NCBI GenBank assembly: GCA_014925825.1
Contig: JACGCK010000269.1
Location: forward strand, 1 to 55,060
Origin: Pholiota molesta
Taxonomy: Eukaryota > Basidiomycota > Agaricomycetes > Agaricales > Strophariaceae
Reading direction: 5' to 3'
DNA: 55,060 bases
A program made the translations under genes and the position numbers. Shown here in pieces: positions 1-11,230 of this stretch (position 1 is its first letter; every line of letters starts with the position of its first letter). Under the pieces are notes generated by a model. That model was given only the letters and a program-made list of their open reading frames with translations. It ran no database searches and was not told the origin of the DNA.

Positions 1-252
1 TATCCGGGCAACTCCCACAATTTCATGCATAATATTAACAGACAAGGCTGGAGTCAGATCATCCATACGAAGTCGACGCCTGAAAGGGTGCTTGCCTTTT
101 GCCACCAAGAACCATCCAACTGTGGTTTCTTCAGTAAGTTTCGTTGTTTCGGAGATGCGGCAGCGAACTAACTTTGCTTTTTTTAGTGGATTTGATGGAA
201 ATCTATAGGAGAACGGCACTTGTATCAGAGTATGCGCATATCCTGACTACGA

Positions 253-3200
253 GTGAGTCAACGTACTAATCTTTTACTCTCCCCTAACATATCTGATGGT
301 TTCCTAGAAAGCTATAGAACCCTCGCCATTGACGTTGACATCCTTACCAACTTTGCCTTGTCTCAGCTGAATGGAACGGAACTTGCTCCCTTTTTCACTG
401 GCTACTGTGGGGCCAAAATTCCAAATGTCGGGCAGTTGCGGGGAAGATCAGCACGACGCACTGTGGGTGGTCTGGAACTTGCAAAAACAAGTGGGAATCA
501 TTTCATCCACAGTAACACTGACACTGACCAGGGGATTCTGCTTGCAGTAGGACGTCGGTCTCTGCCAGCGAAGTTCACAGTCCAACAAACCAAAGCCGTG
601 GCAACTTCAACAATCCCCCTGGCAGTGACGGCAAGTCAAGAGGCCGGCTCATTCAAGGGCAAGGGAAAGAAGCGCAAAGTAGAGGCAGTAAGTGATAGTG
701 ATGATGATGATGGTCTTCATATGCAAACTCTACAAGATATGCTACATCGGAAACATCCTGCTGTCCAATTATACAAACAGGCATTTGAACTCACCCGAAA
801 CTTTCCTGCTGATCAACAACACACTATTGCTCTTCGATATGACTCTGATACTGATCGGCGTCGATACAATCTTCCAACAACTTCAAATGAGGTGGCTGTT
901 ATTCTTCCAGGAGATGGTGACCGCGCTGAAAATACCCGTGACATTATTTTGCATTGCAAGGCAGGGGAAGGACTATGAAGAATCAGTGAACTACATCCAC
1001 TCTATCATTCCCTTCACTATGTTCTGCTATTTCCCACAGGACAGCTTGGTTGGCATTTGAAAATACCTTTCCATAATGGTGAAGAAGTTGTTGATAATGA
1101 TCCTCTTGAAGATCCTCTCAATGAAGATGATGCTCCTGTTGATCAATCCAAAAAGCGGAAGCACATAACTCAAACTGAATATTTCTGCTATCGGCTTCAC
1201 CCTCGGGATAATGAAAGCATGCATGTCTTCTTATCAGAAAAGCTGCTTCAGGAGTTTATTGTTGATTGCTGGGCAGCATCAGAGCAGAATCGTCTATGGT
1301 GGATTTTGAATAACCAAACCAAGTTCCGTATGCATTCACATCAAGGTCTTATGGATGCTATTGCTGTTGATCCAACAACCAATCCAGCAGATATTGGCCA
1401 ACGGACGATTTTGCCTTCTTCTTTTTCTGGCAGTACACGCAATATGATTCAGAATTGCCAGGATGCTTTAGCAATTAATCGCTACTATCATGGAGCTGAT
1501 CTGTTCATCACTGTTACTGCAAATCCAAATTGGCCAGAAATCATAGACGTATTACTTCCAGGTCAAAGTTCTTCCGACCGGCCTGATATTATTGTGCGGG
1601 TCTTTCATGAGAAGATCAAGCAACTACTCAAAGACATCTGCCAGAAAAACATTTTGGGACGTGTTGTGGCAAGGGTTTGGACCATCGAGTTTCAAAAGAG
1701 AGGACTCCCACATATGCATATGATTATATTTTTGGAACCCCAAGACAAGCTGCGAACCCCTGAAGACGTTGATAGTTTGATATCAGCAGAATTTCCAGAT
1801 CCTGATGTCTACCCTATACTTTTCGAGTTGGTTTCCAAAATGATGGTTCACACCCCATGTGGAGCAGAGCATAATGCTCCAAACGCACCATGTTTGGTTA
1901 ATGGAAAATGTTCAAAAAGCTTTCCAAAGTTTTTCCGCGATCAAACTACTGTCAATGAGGATGCCTATGCAAACCTTCGAAGACGTGATACTGGGAAGAC
2001 ATACAATGTCCGAGGGCAAACAGTTGATAATCGCTGGGTGGTTCCTTATTCTCCATATCTTACTTGGAAGTACCGCTGCCATATCAATGTGGAGTGTATT
2101 TCTTCAATCAAAGCCATCAAGTATATCTACAAATATGTCTACAAAGGCCATGATCGCACGACAATGGAGTTTGGACGATGCCAGGATGAAGTCAAACTAT
2201 ATTTGGATGCACGATATGTATGCGCATGTGAAGCATGCTGGCGTATTTTCCACTTCCATATGCATCAAGAGAGTCCTGCAGTTGTTCGGCTCCAAGTCCA
2301 TCTACCTGGCCATGAAATGGTTATGTGGGATGAAGAACAGGCACCAAATTTGCAGGCTGTTGTTGCTCACAATGCTCCAAAAGATACTACTCTTACAGCT
2401 TACTTCAAAGCAAATGCAGAAAATCCAACTGCCAGAGATCTTCTTTATCAGGACTTTCCCTCTAAATTTGTATGGAAGCAGAAGCTGAAAAAGTGGGCAC
2501 CACGGCAAAGGCTGTTTGCCATTGGACGCATGTACTATGCTCATCCCAGCTCTGGGGAACGTTTCTATCTACGCACTCTGCTATCAAGTATTAAAGGGGC
2601 CACTTCATTTGAGGATTTGCGAACAGTCAATGGAGTTCTCTATAATACATTCCATGAAGCATGCATTCACCATGGTCTTTTGGAAGATGACAATGAATGG
2701 AAGCAGTGTCTTGATGAAGCTGGACATATGGCCAGTGGACACCAATTGCGGAATCTTTTTGTGACTCTGCTTCGCGACTGTAGTCCAGCAGATCCACTAA
2801 GCTTATGGCTCCAATTTCGGACAAAGATTTGTGATGATCTACGCTATGCACTTCACAATGGCAATATCCGTCAAAATCCTTCAGAAGAGCAAGTATTCGA
2901 TTATGGTCTTTATCTTATTGACCAATTGCTTGCTACTACAAACAAGTCACTAAAGGATTGGCCAACTATGCCCTTGCCACAAGAAGACTGGGCAGCAGCA
3001 ATTGGAAATTGCTTAATCGCTGAGCAGCGCAACTATAATATGGAGCATGAAACAAATTTGGCAACAGCCCGAATTCCTACTCTCAATAATGGTCAACGGG
3101 CAGCATTTGATACAATTATGGATGCAGTTACCAATAAAACTGGCCAGTGTTTTTTCCTTCATGGACCTGGGGGAACAGGCAAGACATATGTCTACAATAC

Positions 3201-4471
3201 TCTTTGTCACTCTCTACGAGGCCAAGGAAAGATTGTTGTCTGTGTTGCATCTTCAGGAATCACAGCTTTGCTTTTGATGGGAGGACGTACAGCCCATTCG
3301 CGTTTCAAAATCCCCATCAAGATCCATGAAGCTTCTACATGTGCAATTGGCAAAAATACAGATTTGGCTGCCCTTCTCCGCATCACTGATTTGATTATTT
3401 GGGATGAGGCTCCAATGCAACACCGTCATAACCATGAAGCCGTTGATCGTACTTTACGTGATATTAGGGGCATTGATCATCCTTTTGGCGGCATATCTGT
3501 TGTATTTGGTGGAGACTTCAAACAAATCCTTCCTGTTATCATTAAAGGTTCTCGGCCACAAATTGTTAGTGCATCTATGCAGCGTTCAACTCTATGGCGG
3601 TCAATCAATATTCTGCATTCAAAATATGCGATTGAATATAGCCCATGTTCGGGAAAGAGAGTTTGCACAATGGCAACTCAAATTGGGTCATGGAAGGCAT
3701 ACCGATGGTTCTGACAATATTACTCTCCCTGAACATTTCAAATGTCCACAAAATACCATCTCTTCTTTAATCGATACCATATATTCTGGAATTTACTGCA
3801 ATGCCTTACATGAAGACCAGTACTACTCTGAGAGGACAATTCTTTGCAGTCGGAATGATGATGTGGATGATATCAATAATGCTATACTCAACAAGTTTCC
3901 TGGACAATCCACAACTTTCCACAGTGCAGACTCTATTCTCAACAACCAAGGAAATGGAAATGAAGGTATTCTAATGTATCCGGTGGAATACCTCAATACA
4001 ATCAATTGCTCCGGTTTACCTCTTGCCAAACTTACCCTTAAAATTGGATGTCCAGTTATGATTCTTCGCAATCTTAACACTGCCGAGGGTGTTTGTAATG
4101 GTTCAAGAGGAATTATTTTGCAGATGGGAAACCGAGTTTTAGAAGTCCGTCTTTTGACTGGAGAGCATGCTGGAGAGACTATATTTGTTCCACGCATTTC
4201 TATTACACCAACAGATACTCAAGTTGCATTTGAATTCTCCAGACGCCAATTTCCTGTTCGACTTGCATTTGCAATGACAATCAATAAAGCACAAGGACAA
4301 TCAGTTTTACATGTTGGACTCAATCTTATCAATTCTGTTTTTGCGCATGGCCAATTATATGTTGCGGTTTCAAGAGTTACTTCTGTCTATAATATCAAAG
4401 CTATTTGGGATCCAAATTCAGAAACTACACAGACAAAAAATATAGTTTATCCCGAAGTGCTTATTGATTGA
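253..4471 (+). pseudogene. Helitron Rep/helicase (RepHel), one stop and one frameshift
   Basis: This is the rolling-circle transposase of a Helitron: an HUH endonuclease joined to a PIF1-type 5'-3' helicase. The Helitron N-terminal region (DTDRRRYNLPTTSNEVAVIL) lies near 845-910. The HUH motif HMHM is at 1711-1722, and the tyrosine cluster [10 protein letters not shown] is near 2119-2148. Walker A GPGGTGKT is at 3163-3186, IIWDEAP near 3394-3414, and a late helicase motif (TINKAQGQS) near 4278-4304. Two lesions break it. An in-frame TGA at 976-978 sits between GEGL and RISELHP. A one-base shift near 3615-3625 moves the NMRLN...REREFAQW stretch to the +2 frame, which then runs to the stop at 4469-4471. 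The first 140 codons do not resemble a typical Helitron N terminus, and the true start is not clear. With so few lesions the copy is probably young and non-autonomous. Confidence 0.9.
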
Positions 4472-4570
4472 TTTTACTTTTTTACTATTTTGTTTTATTC
4501 TATAGTTGATTTTGTTAAATATTATTAGTCTTACAGATCAATGTATAACTTTTTCTTTACTTAGAACGGA

Positions 4571-4679
4571 GGCGCGAAGCGCCGACAAGCAGGGGTCCAG
4601 GGGGCGCAGCCCCCGGCAAGCTGTTGCCCAGAGTGGAGCAACGGGGTGAGCGCGAAGCGCGAGCCCCCGACGCGTAGCG
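4571..4679. repeat. GC-rich hairpin cluster with three-base loops
   Basis: Four short palindromes have three-base loops: GGCGC-GAA-GCGCC (4571-4583), GGGGGC-GCA-GCCCCC (4600-4614), GCGC-GAA-GCGC (4650-4660) and CGC-GTA-GCG (4671-4679). A fifth pairing, GTTGC/GCAAC, has arms at 4623-4627 and 4638-4642. Base composition is far more GC-rich than the flanks. It may be the Helitron 3' terminator or a separate small repeat that landed there. Confidence 0.7.
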
Positions 4680-4740
4680 GCAGGCATAAAGCTTGTTCGC
4701 AAATGTATTGTAGAGTAGTCTACAAACATATGTAGTACAG

Positions 4741-5082
4741 ATGCCCAACATACTTGGCGTACCAATGCCTGCTCCTAATTACTCTACTCCAATAAGAGTA
4801 GTCTCTGGGGGCCTCATTCGACGGAAAACATATACCTTCAACCAACTGTCGACAGCTGCCAGGATATCCGCATTTCCGACAAGCAAGGGTGAGAAAAGAA
4901 CCGTCGGCAGTTTGCGATCAGTCTTCCTGCGTAACAATCGACTCGCCGCTCCTGACTAGCTAGGCAAACATTAACATTTAAAATTTGCATTCGACTACCA
5001 GTGAGTAACCGGGAGTAGCGAGGCGGGTGAAGAGTCTAATACTAATGGCGCTGTACTATCATAATCTTTCGCCATTCTTCTC
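4741..5082. other. Gap without a supported gene
   Basis: One short open frame (4741-4959, plus) has no recognisable motif. I see nothing else I can support before the APH-like pseudogene. Confidence 0.4.
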
Positions 5083-6528
5083 TCAGTTTATAGACGTCAA
5101 CCATTCGCGCACTACGCTTCCCTCCTTTTCAAACTTGTCCAGGTGCTTCGAAACTAGTTCCTTGAATTCGTTCATATTCGGATTGTCACCAACCACATCA
5201 ACTCCCAAAATGTCCTGTGCTTCAAGCCATGCTGTATTCTCCTTGTCAAACCGTTCCCTAACTTTTTTCAATATCCCCTTCGTCAGCGCCCAATCATAAT
5301 CAGTCGAAAAATCGGCATCATCTCCGAACACATATGTAAAAAGGTGGGGATATAAATAATCACCGACGAACATAGGAAATTGCATTATTTGCTGGAACAG
5401 GTAGATAGGGTAGCTATCGGAAATGAGGCGTGACAGTGGCAGGCCATTGACAGGGTTGCGGCTGCGCTCCGCTTCGCGAAGAAGCTCGTCAAAGGTCGTC
5501 TGATCCTGTACGTTCCGTTTGCGCAGTGGGTGGTCCTCTTTCCACATAGGGTGATCTACGATAAAGAATGGGTACTGCGCGAAGGTAGTCGCAAAGTCAG
5601 GACCTGAGAATTCCCAGTCAATAATCCCGGTAATGGATGGACTAGTGTCGACATCCGTGACCATGATATTCTGCGAATGGAAGTCGCCAGGACAGAGAGG
5701 ACACCCGTGAGCGTCGATGGAAGGATCAAATAGGGAGGAAATAAGGGAGCGCATGAACCACGCTTGGGAATAGAAATAAAGTTTCGATGGGGCACCAAAT
5801 TGCGCCTCGCATATGTCGCGGAGGTTGGCATTGGCGTATGCTAACCAGTAATCAGCGGCATGTGCTTATGAGGTGGTCTGTAGGCGATGTCGAGATCCTG
5901 TGTTTATTGGGCCCCCAAAAGGCAAGGAAGATTCGATGTACCAGGCATCTTTTCCCTCGTTTCCGTCGCATCCGGTTCGCTTGAACAATGCGCCCTTTTT
6001 ATCGAAGCGATGCGGCCAAAGCTCGAGGAGGATGTCGATAACCTGCCGAAGGATGATCCGCCGTTTGTCGTCGTCCATGTCGTCCCACACCGAGCTGAGG
6101 GGGACCCCTTCAACTTTTGACATGAGTATGTACGGCGACTTCACGTCACCATTGGTATCGTAACTGTGATGCAGTATGTGTGGCACTTTGATGTTGGTGT
6201 AGCGTTCAACGTACTCCATGGTGGCTGCTTCACTTGCGACTTGTTTTGAAATGGCGACGTCGTAGTGGGCACTCCAACTATCTTCTGATCGAAGCGGTAC
6301 ACGAGCAACTAAAATGGTATTCTGCCCGTCATGAAGGTGGAGGAAACGGACGAGATTAAAGCCTCCAGAGATGCTATCGCCCCAATGCGAGGAGTTGACT
6401 TTATGGAGTGTGCGTCCAAGAGAAGAGAGTGCATCCCAGTTGACGATATCGAGGGTGATCTGAATGCGAGGATCGACATAATTACTGGTAGAAGAACTGC
6501 TACAAGCTGAGGGAGTTATCGATGTCAT
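5083..6528 (-). pseudogene. APH-family (aminoglycoside/choline kinase-like) phosphotransferase, frameshifted
   Basis: The gene reads on the minus strand from ATG at 6528. The N-lobe has a glycine-containing turn (SGGFNLVRF) and a VARVPL strand, followed by the hinge YILMSKVEGVPL. The C-lobe has the APH catalytic loop PGDFHSQNIM and the metal-binding IIDWEFSG, at roughly 5600-5700. In APH-fold kinases these bind ATP/Mg and phosphorylate small molecules. The two lobes are in different frames. The link near 5860-5900 (DLDIAYRPPHK, then AADYWLAYANANLRDI) needs two single-base shifts, and I see no intron that would fix them. It is therefore probably a recent pseudogene, although sequence error is possible. 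It stands back to back with the kinase-like gene starting at 6716, leaving only 187 bases between the two start codons. Confidence 0.75.
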
Positions 6529-6715
6529 GGTTTTGAATCGGCAGACACAAATCACGCACGAAGGCAAATCGAACTTGGATCGATCATGATGGGAGTTGAG
6601 TCGAGTCGGGGATTGTCAGTGTCACCTACTTCATGATCATGATCACAACTTCTCTGCCTGGAAAATCTTGCTCATAACTTACTACTTCTAACAGAATCTC
6701 CCACAAGATCATACT

Positions 6716-8212
6716 ATGCGATCTTCCCCCTTGGTTTCAGTTGCCGCAATGGTAACTGCGGCCACCTTTGCCTCTTACGCATTGTGGAAAATGTACTCGC
6801 CTCATGCAAAGAGACGTCGACTTCGACAAAAGGTGAGTTTGCTAGGGCCATAACATTATTTAAGAAAGTCATTGAGAGGAAATATATATATTGCATAAGC
6901 TCCCCAAAGATCTCAAAACTTGGAGAACGCCGCCTGACGATTCCCCCGAAACAGAAGACAAGGCTTGGTTGGATTTGGATGAGGTGTTCCGCGAAGCGGG
7001 ACTAGCGCCGTGGCCAATTGCTATTCACGAACTACAGCTTGCTAAGACTCCTGGCCACACCTATCCTTTGTCGAGCGGCTTTGGGTATGTCGCAGGCCAT
7101 CGAACAGACCTGAAAGGTCAAGGGTCCGCGAACAGTCTTCGTCAATTCCAACAATCGGTTCGTAGTACTAGCAATCTGATACCAAGTTTCTGAAATTGTC
7201 GCATCTAGAACCTCAACATCCGCATCGCAAGGACAAGAGATGGGCAAGATGTCATTATTCGTGTCATTGTCATTCGCAACGAAGGCTACGATCACCTCAA
7301 GATTCTGAGAAAAGTTGCAACCGGAGTGAATAGCTTGTATAGCAATAATCATGCTCTACCAATGTTCTCTGAATTCCAGTTCGAGGATATCATTTTTGGC
7401 ATTTTTCCAAAAGCCGGTTGGGATACTTGGTATCTATATGGTCGATGGGCAAGAAATTCTGCGGGTGATATCGTCGAGATCATTATGCAAATGTTGGAGG
7501 TAAGCTTTCCATCACTTTTCTGTAGTACTTGCTCAAAATCCTGCGTAGGCCCTTGCATTCATCCATAAGTTGAATATCGCACATAGGGTCTGTATCCGGA
7601 ATATGCAGTCTATAACCAAATTCTCACTGTTATCCTATAGGATGCATTCAGAGATAACTTTGTCATTCAATGGCAGCCCGAGTCTCTGAAGACGATGACC
7701 ATTTCCCCATCTCGGCCTCGGGTGTACCTTATTGACTTTGAGGTTGCGGTTGAATTTGCTTCGGACTGCCCCGTGGAGGAACGGGTCGTCACTGGCTACC
7801 CTCTTGGCGGTACTCTCACTGACCTTGACATATACCAGCGCCCTCACGCACCCGAGTTTGCTACTGGGAAGCCCTATAGCCCGTTCAAGCTAGATGTGTG
7901 GCAAATAGCTACGAGTTTATCGGGTGTCAGGGTGAGGCGGTTGCTTTTGTCGGTGACGATTTGCTCAATTATTTTTACAATTTGCAGAGTACGGTTACCG
8001 ACATTGACCAAGTTCTGGACGATATGGGCAACGCTGATGCAGATCAACGTCCGGATGCACAAGACGCTCTGGATAGGATACGGAAGGTGGTACACTCGAT
8101 ACCTCCCGAATCCCTTCTGATTCCACCATGGATAGAGAAAGACTGGTTTGCTGAATTCCAAGCTAAACTTGAACTTCAAAATTCAAATAACAATGTAAAT
8201 AGTTCCCAATGA
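6716..8212 (+). CDS. Membrane-anchored protein-kinase-like protein (copy 1)
   Basis: Exons are 6716-6832, 6900-7157, 7209-7499, 7549-7587, 7641-7931 and 7988-8212. All junctions are GT...AG and in phase 0, giving 406 residues. Residues 8-24 form one hydrophobic helix followed by basic residues (KRRRLRQK), a likely signal anchor. The kinase-fold signs are HRDAFRDN (234-241, spanning the 4/5 exon junction), LIDFEVA (DFE at 267-269 instead of DFG), HAPEF and LDVWQIA. Where kinases have the beta-3 lysine, this protein has Arg143 (DVIIRVI), so catalysis may be weak or absent. The near-identical exon layout of the copy at 16203-17676 supports the model. I infer an Agaricomycete kinase-like family of unknown substrate. 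Confidence 0.85.
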
Positions 8213-8600
8213 TTTCGGACCTTTGAGTGGTCATAACGCTGCGTGACTGAATAATTCATAGACAGTTTTGGATATGCTAGGATAGTTAGATTGATAGACA
8301 TAGTTGTCAGATTCAACAGATACAGGAATCCCCTGTATGCAAAGAGTAACAGCATGTCGGCCTGGGATTAGAGGAATGAAGGCGAGAAAGAAAGAGCTAG
8401 AGAGGATAACGAATGAGTTTTTGAGGAAGGGATGAAGATAGTATAGAACCGTGTCACAGATCGAATAAATAGAGGGTGAATACAAAAATGGTGATTGCTA
8501 TGATGTGATGCTAGCAGGTTCCTCTCCGTTTGTCACTGGATCCACGTTCGCAGAGAAAGAGTTGTCCCAGAAGTGGTTACGCACCGCTCTCTCCTCACAA
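8213..8600. other. Intergenic, 3' side of two convergent genes
   Basis: Separates the ends of the plus-strand kinase-like gene and the minus-strand kinase pseudogene. No coding exon or repeat can be supported here. Confidence 0.4.
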
Positions 8601-9813
8601 CTACAAGGAATCCGCTATCTTGTCGCCCTCCTTCGCGAGCCATGGTTTGAAGCAATCAATCCGCTCCGAAATCCATTGTTTGATAAGAGTAAAGTCGTCC
8701 TCAACACCATCGTAATCAGGTGACAGGTCCAAGCCGTCCAGAGTAAAATTCTGGTGTATGAATATCGTAACACGATATAAGGCTCTGATGTCGATATCTT
8801 CAACTGCTGTAGTCCAAAAATCGGGTTCATCCATCCAGCCAAATGTACCGCCACTCGCTTCCTCTCCCTTCCCGTGCAGATATCGAAATCAATGATGATC
8901 GGGCGGCCATCGTTATCAAACATGACGTTTGTTGGGTTGATGTCGCCATGGATGAGGCCGAGTCTATGCAAGTATTGCAAGCCTTTGACAAGGCCCTCGA
9001 TTACTTTCTCTGGTTCTGTGGGCAGCCTTTGATGGTTTAATCGAAAGAGTTACGGAGAGGAGGTAATCAACTAACGTGCATTGAGCGACATTCGCCGGGT
9101 CTGCGGGTAGCCTTGTAGTAGATTAGACACCGGATGAGAAAAGGCTACCGTGATGTAACGTACAGGTTAACAGGGTTCTCTGAATCTGCGAGCGGCCTTA
9201 TGACATGTTAGTTGGAGGATATAGTGATGTGGTATGTTTCGGTTTACCTGTCTTTCGCTTCAACAATGTCGCTGAGTGTGTACGGGTATCTCTTGAGGAC
9301 GATGCCTGTAATGAAGACTCCATCGGAACTTTGAGCACATCCGTAATATTCGACAATGTTCTCGCCGGTAGTATCATCGTGGTGTCGTCTCTCTTTGTCC
9401 GCTTTTATTCTTTCCAGAATCTTGACTTCCGAGTGGACTCTCGACGCCATACCACAAACATTAGTTGGATCGTAGTTTGCCAGAGGAACGGTCTTCAGAA
9501 AGACATCGGGCGGGAGAGAATCATCTGAGATTTCGTACTTCGTGATTCCGTCGAGCCACTCCGCTTGATATGCCTTCAGCGGCAGAAGGTGAACATCTTT
9601 ACTGGCGATGTCGAATATCGGAATCTCACTCCCTTCTAAGAATCGCTTTTCGCTCGTAGTGTGATATAGCTGGCCGTTTTGACGGAAAAAAATCTCCGTT
9701 AACTTGAATCCGGGCTCAGGGCCGAATACTTCGAATGCTTCCCCTTCCGAACAATCTCTTGAACGATTTCTTGCATTTTGAAAAGGTGATAGGACTTTGG
9801 TTATATCCTGCAC
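8601..9813 (-). pseudogene. Protein-kinase-like gene, frameshifted, with a triplicated splice acceptor
   Basis: The first exon, 9813-9248, encodes an N-lobe with NIVEYYGC and GIVLKRYPYTL. A later exon, from about 9032, encodes LQYLHRLGLIHGDINPTNVM (HGDxxxxN catalytic loop) and IIIDFDI. The C terminus (GWMDEPDFWTTAVEDIDIRAL to stop at 8601) is one base out of frame after about 8868, a probable frameshift. Joining 9248 (codon remainder AG) to the acceptor near 9032 keeps frame and gives DRLPTEPEKV. Between them lie two more acceptor-plus-exon-start copies (near 9194 and 9110) reading PLADSEN and LPADPAN, as if the intron end had been duplicated twice. Decayed copies of this gene occur at 15205-15480 and 17860-18340. 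Confidence 0.7.
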
Positions 9814-10217
9814 GGACTAGACAGAATGCGGTAAATGTATGTCGTGGTCGAAAGAAAAAAATAGTGGGTGCTGAGAATTTCTGGACCCACAGTTTGCGTA
9901 ATCGTCACCGTATCAAAGCGGTGATGGCCCGTGACTGCTCGGCTTCAATAGCTTTGTATCTGCGGCGAGCAAGGGGCATGTCTGCAGCAGAAAAAATGCG
10001 TCAGTATTTTTTTGTAGATGAGGTGAAGTCATCGGGAAATATCAAGTTGCATTTATGTTTGCTGCTTAGCAATTACATGCGGAGACAGCCTCCGGGTAGG
10101 CCGTCCGTCACTGTTGTTTGAACGAATAATGAGCCAATGACGGAGAATGCAGTAGAAAGGAATTCAATAAAAATACGGATTTACACAGGAGAACTTGTAG
10201 GAGAATTGAAGCGATGC
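9814..10217. other. Intergenic
   Basis: Upstream of the kinase pseudogene and downstream of the Ohr gene, both on the minus strand. No supported exon. A piece near 10130-10217 recurs at about 18318-18400 as part of the segmental duplication. Confidence 0.4.
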
Positions 10218-10888
10218 TTAAGCAGTGGAAATATTTACGACAGCCCCCTTCGTCAAGGCGCGACTGTATGGGCAGAACTGTCATGAAAATCAGCATATAT
10301 CCAGGTCGTATATGCGTGTTTTCAGCGTGCTCACCTCGTGCCCCGCCTTGAGGAGCTCCTCGTCAATGCCTTCCACCTTGATATCCACTGCAAGTCCGAA
10401 GCCCTTCAGCTCAGTGGGCTCTCCGAGATGCACGCTGAGGTTGACCACGGCTTTCTTGGCCATTTCTTCTTTGCCTTGCTTCTTGGCTACGGCTTGGATA
10501 GCGCCGAGAAGGCAGGCTGTATAGAGAACAGTTTAGCCTGGAACTGGCGCTGAGGCGCGCGGACACGCACCGGAATATCCCATCGCGAATAACTGCTCGG
10601 GGTTCTCGCCCTTGCCGCTTCCGCCTAGTTCTTTGGGCAGCGCAAGGTTGAGCTTCAGACCGTTTGCGCTCACTGTGCCATTGCGGCCTGCTCCTTGGGC
10701 AGTCGCAGTGGCAGTGTACTGCCGTTATCCCTCAGCATTCACGCTAAACGGGACATGCGTGAAACGCGTACCTTGACGTCCTTCAATGTGACGACGGTCC
10801 GTGCGCTGACGCGACTGAACGCGCTGCTGGGCACGGCTGCGGTGCGCAGGGAGGAGGCGAGGAGTGTGCGGGCGACGGGTGGGAACAT
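10218..10888 (-). CDS. OsmC/Ohr-family peroxiredoxin, probably mitochondrial
   Basis: Minus-strand exons are 10888-10772, 10718-10571, 10516-10335 and 10277-10218. Reading frame is kept at all three junctions, giving 168 residues, the usual length for Ohr plus a targeting peptide. Residues 1-34 are rich in Arg, Ser and Ala without acidic residues, typical of a mitochondrial presequence. The Ohr core follows: [43 protein letters not shown] with the peroxidatic cysteine, and near the C terminus [15 protein letters not shown] with the second cysteine. Ohr proteins reduce organic hydroperoxides with thiols; both active-site cysteines are present, so this copy looks functional. Its start faces the wax-synthase-like gene at 11231. 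A decayed partial copy lies at 18318-18660. Confidence 0.9.
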
Positions 10889-11230
10889 GGTGGTTTTGGG
10901 TTGAGAGGTTTGCTCATGATGCGGACGGCGTCGACATCATAAGCGATGCCGTGCACGAGCAGGATCCTGCACCACCCTTGGACAAGTCTCAACCTTTCTG
11001 ATAGCCACTTGAGTCTATCCCTCCTCTATCCAAGGCTTGAATGCGAATAGGGGCAGGGTGGGATATGAATGTGGGTATCGAGTTATGGAACTGTTCTATC
11101 CTAAATCGCGATGTCCTCGGCGGCCAAATCGTTCCGCCTCGAAGGCTCATCAGCCCTGCTCGGGCATGATGCGATATAACAGCGAACAAGGCTAGCAACA
11201 TCCTCCTGCCCTCTTCCTGCGACACCCACC
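10889..11230. promoter_or_regulatory. Shared upstream region of a divergent pair
   Basis: The 342 bases separate the Ohr start (minus, 10888) from the wax-synthase-like start (plus, 11231). It probably holds both promoters. No clear TATA box or operator was identified. Confidence 0.4.

Larger units (their letters stand above)
253..4740 (+). mobile_element. Helitron element, ends not resolved
   Basis: The RepHel pseudogene is followed by an AT-rich stretch and then a GC-rich hairpin cluster, as expected near a Helitron 3' end. Helitrons lack inverted repeats and target duplications, so the borders cannot be fixed from one copy. I found no convincing 5' TC or 3' CTRR terminus. The left end may lie upstream of position 1. 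A small perfect hairpin (TGTAGA, loop GTAG, TCTACA) lies just before 4730. Confidence 0.6.

Noticed and set aside
10225..10553. Plus-strand frames over the Ohr gene
   Set aside because: They are shadows of the minus-strand Ohr exons, which carry both active-site cysteines.
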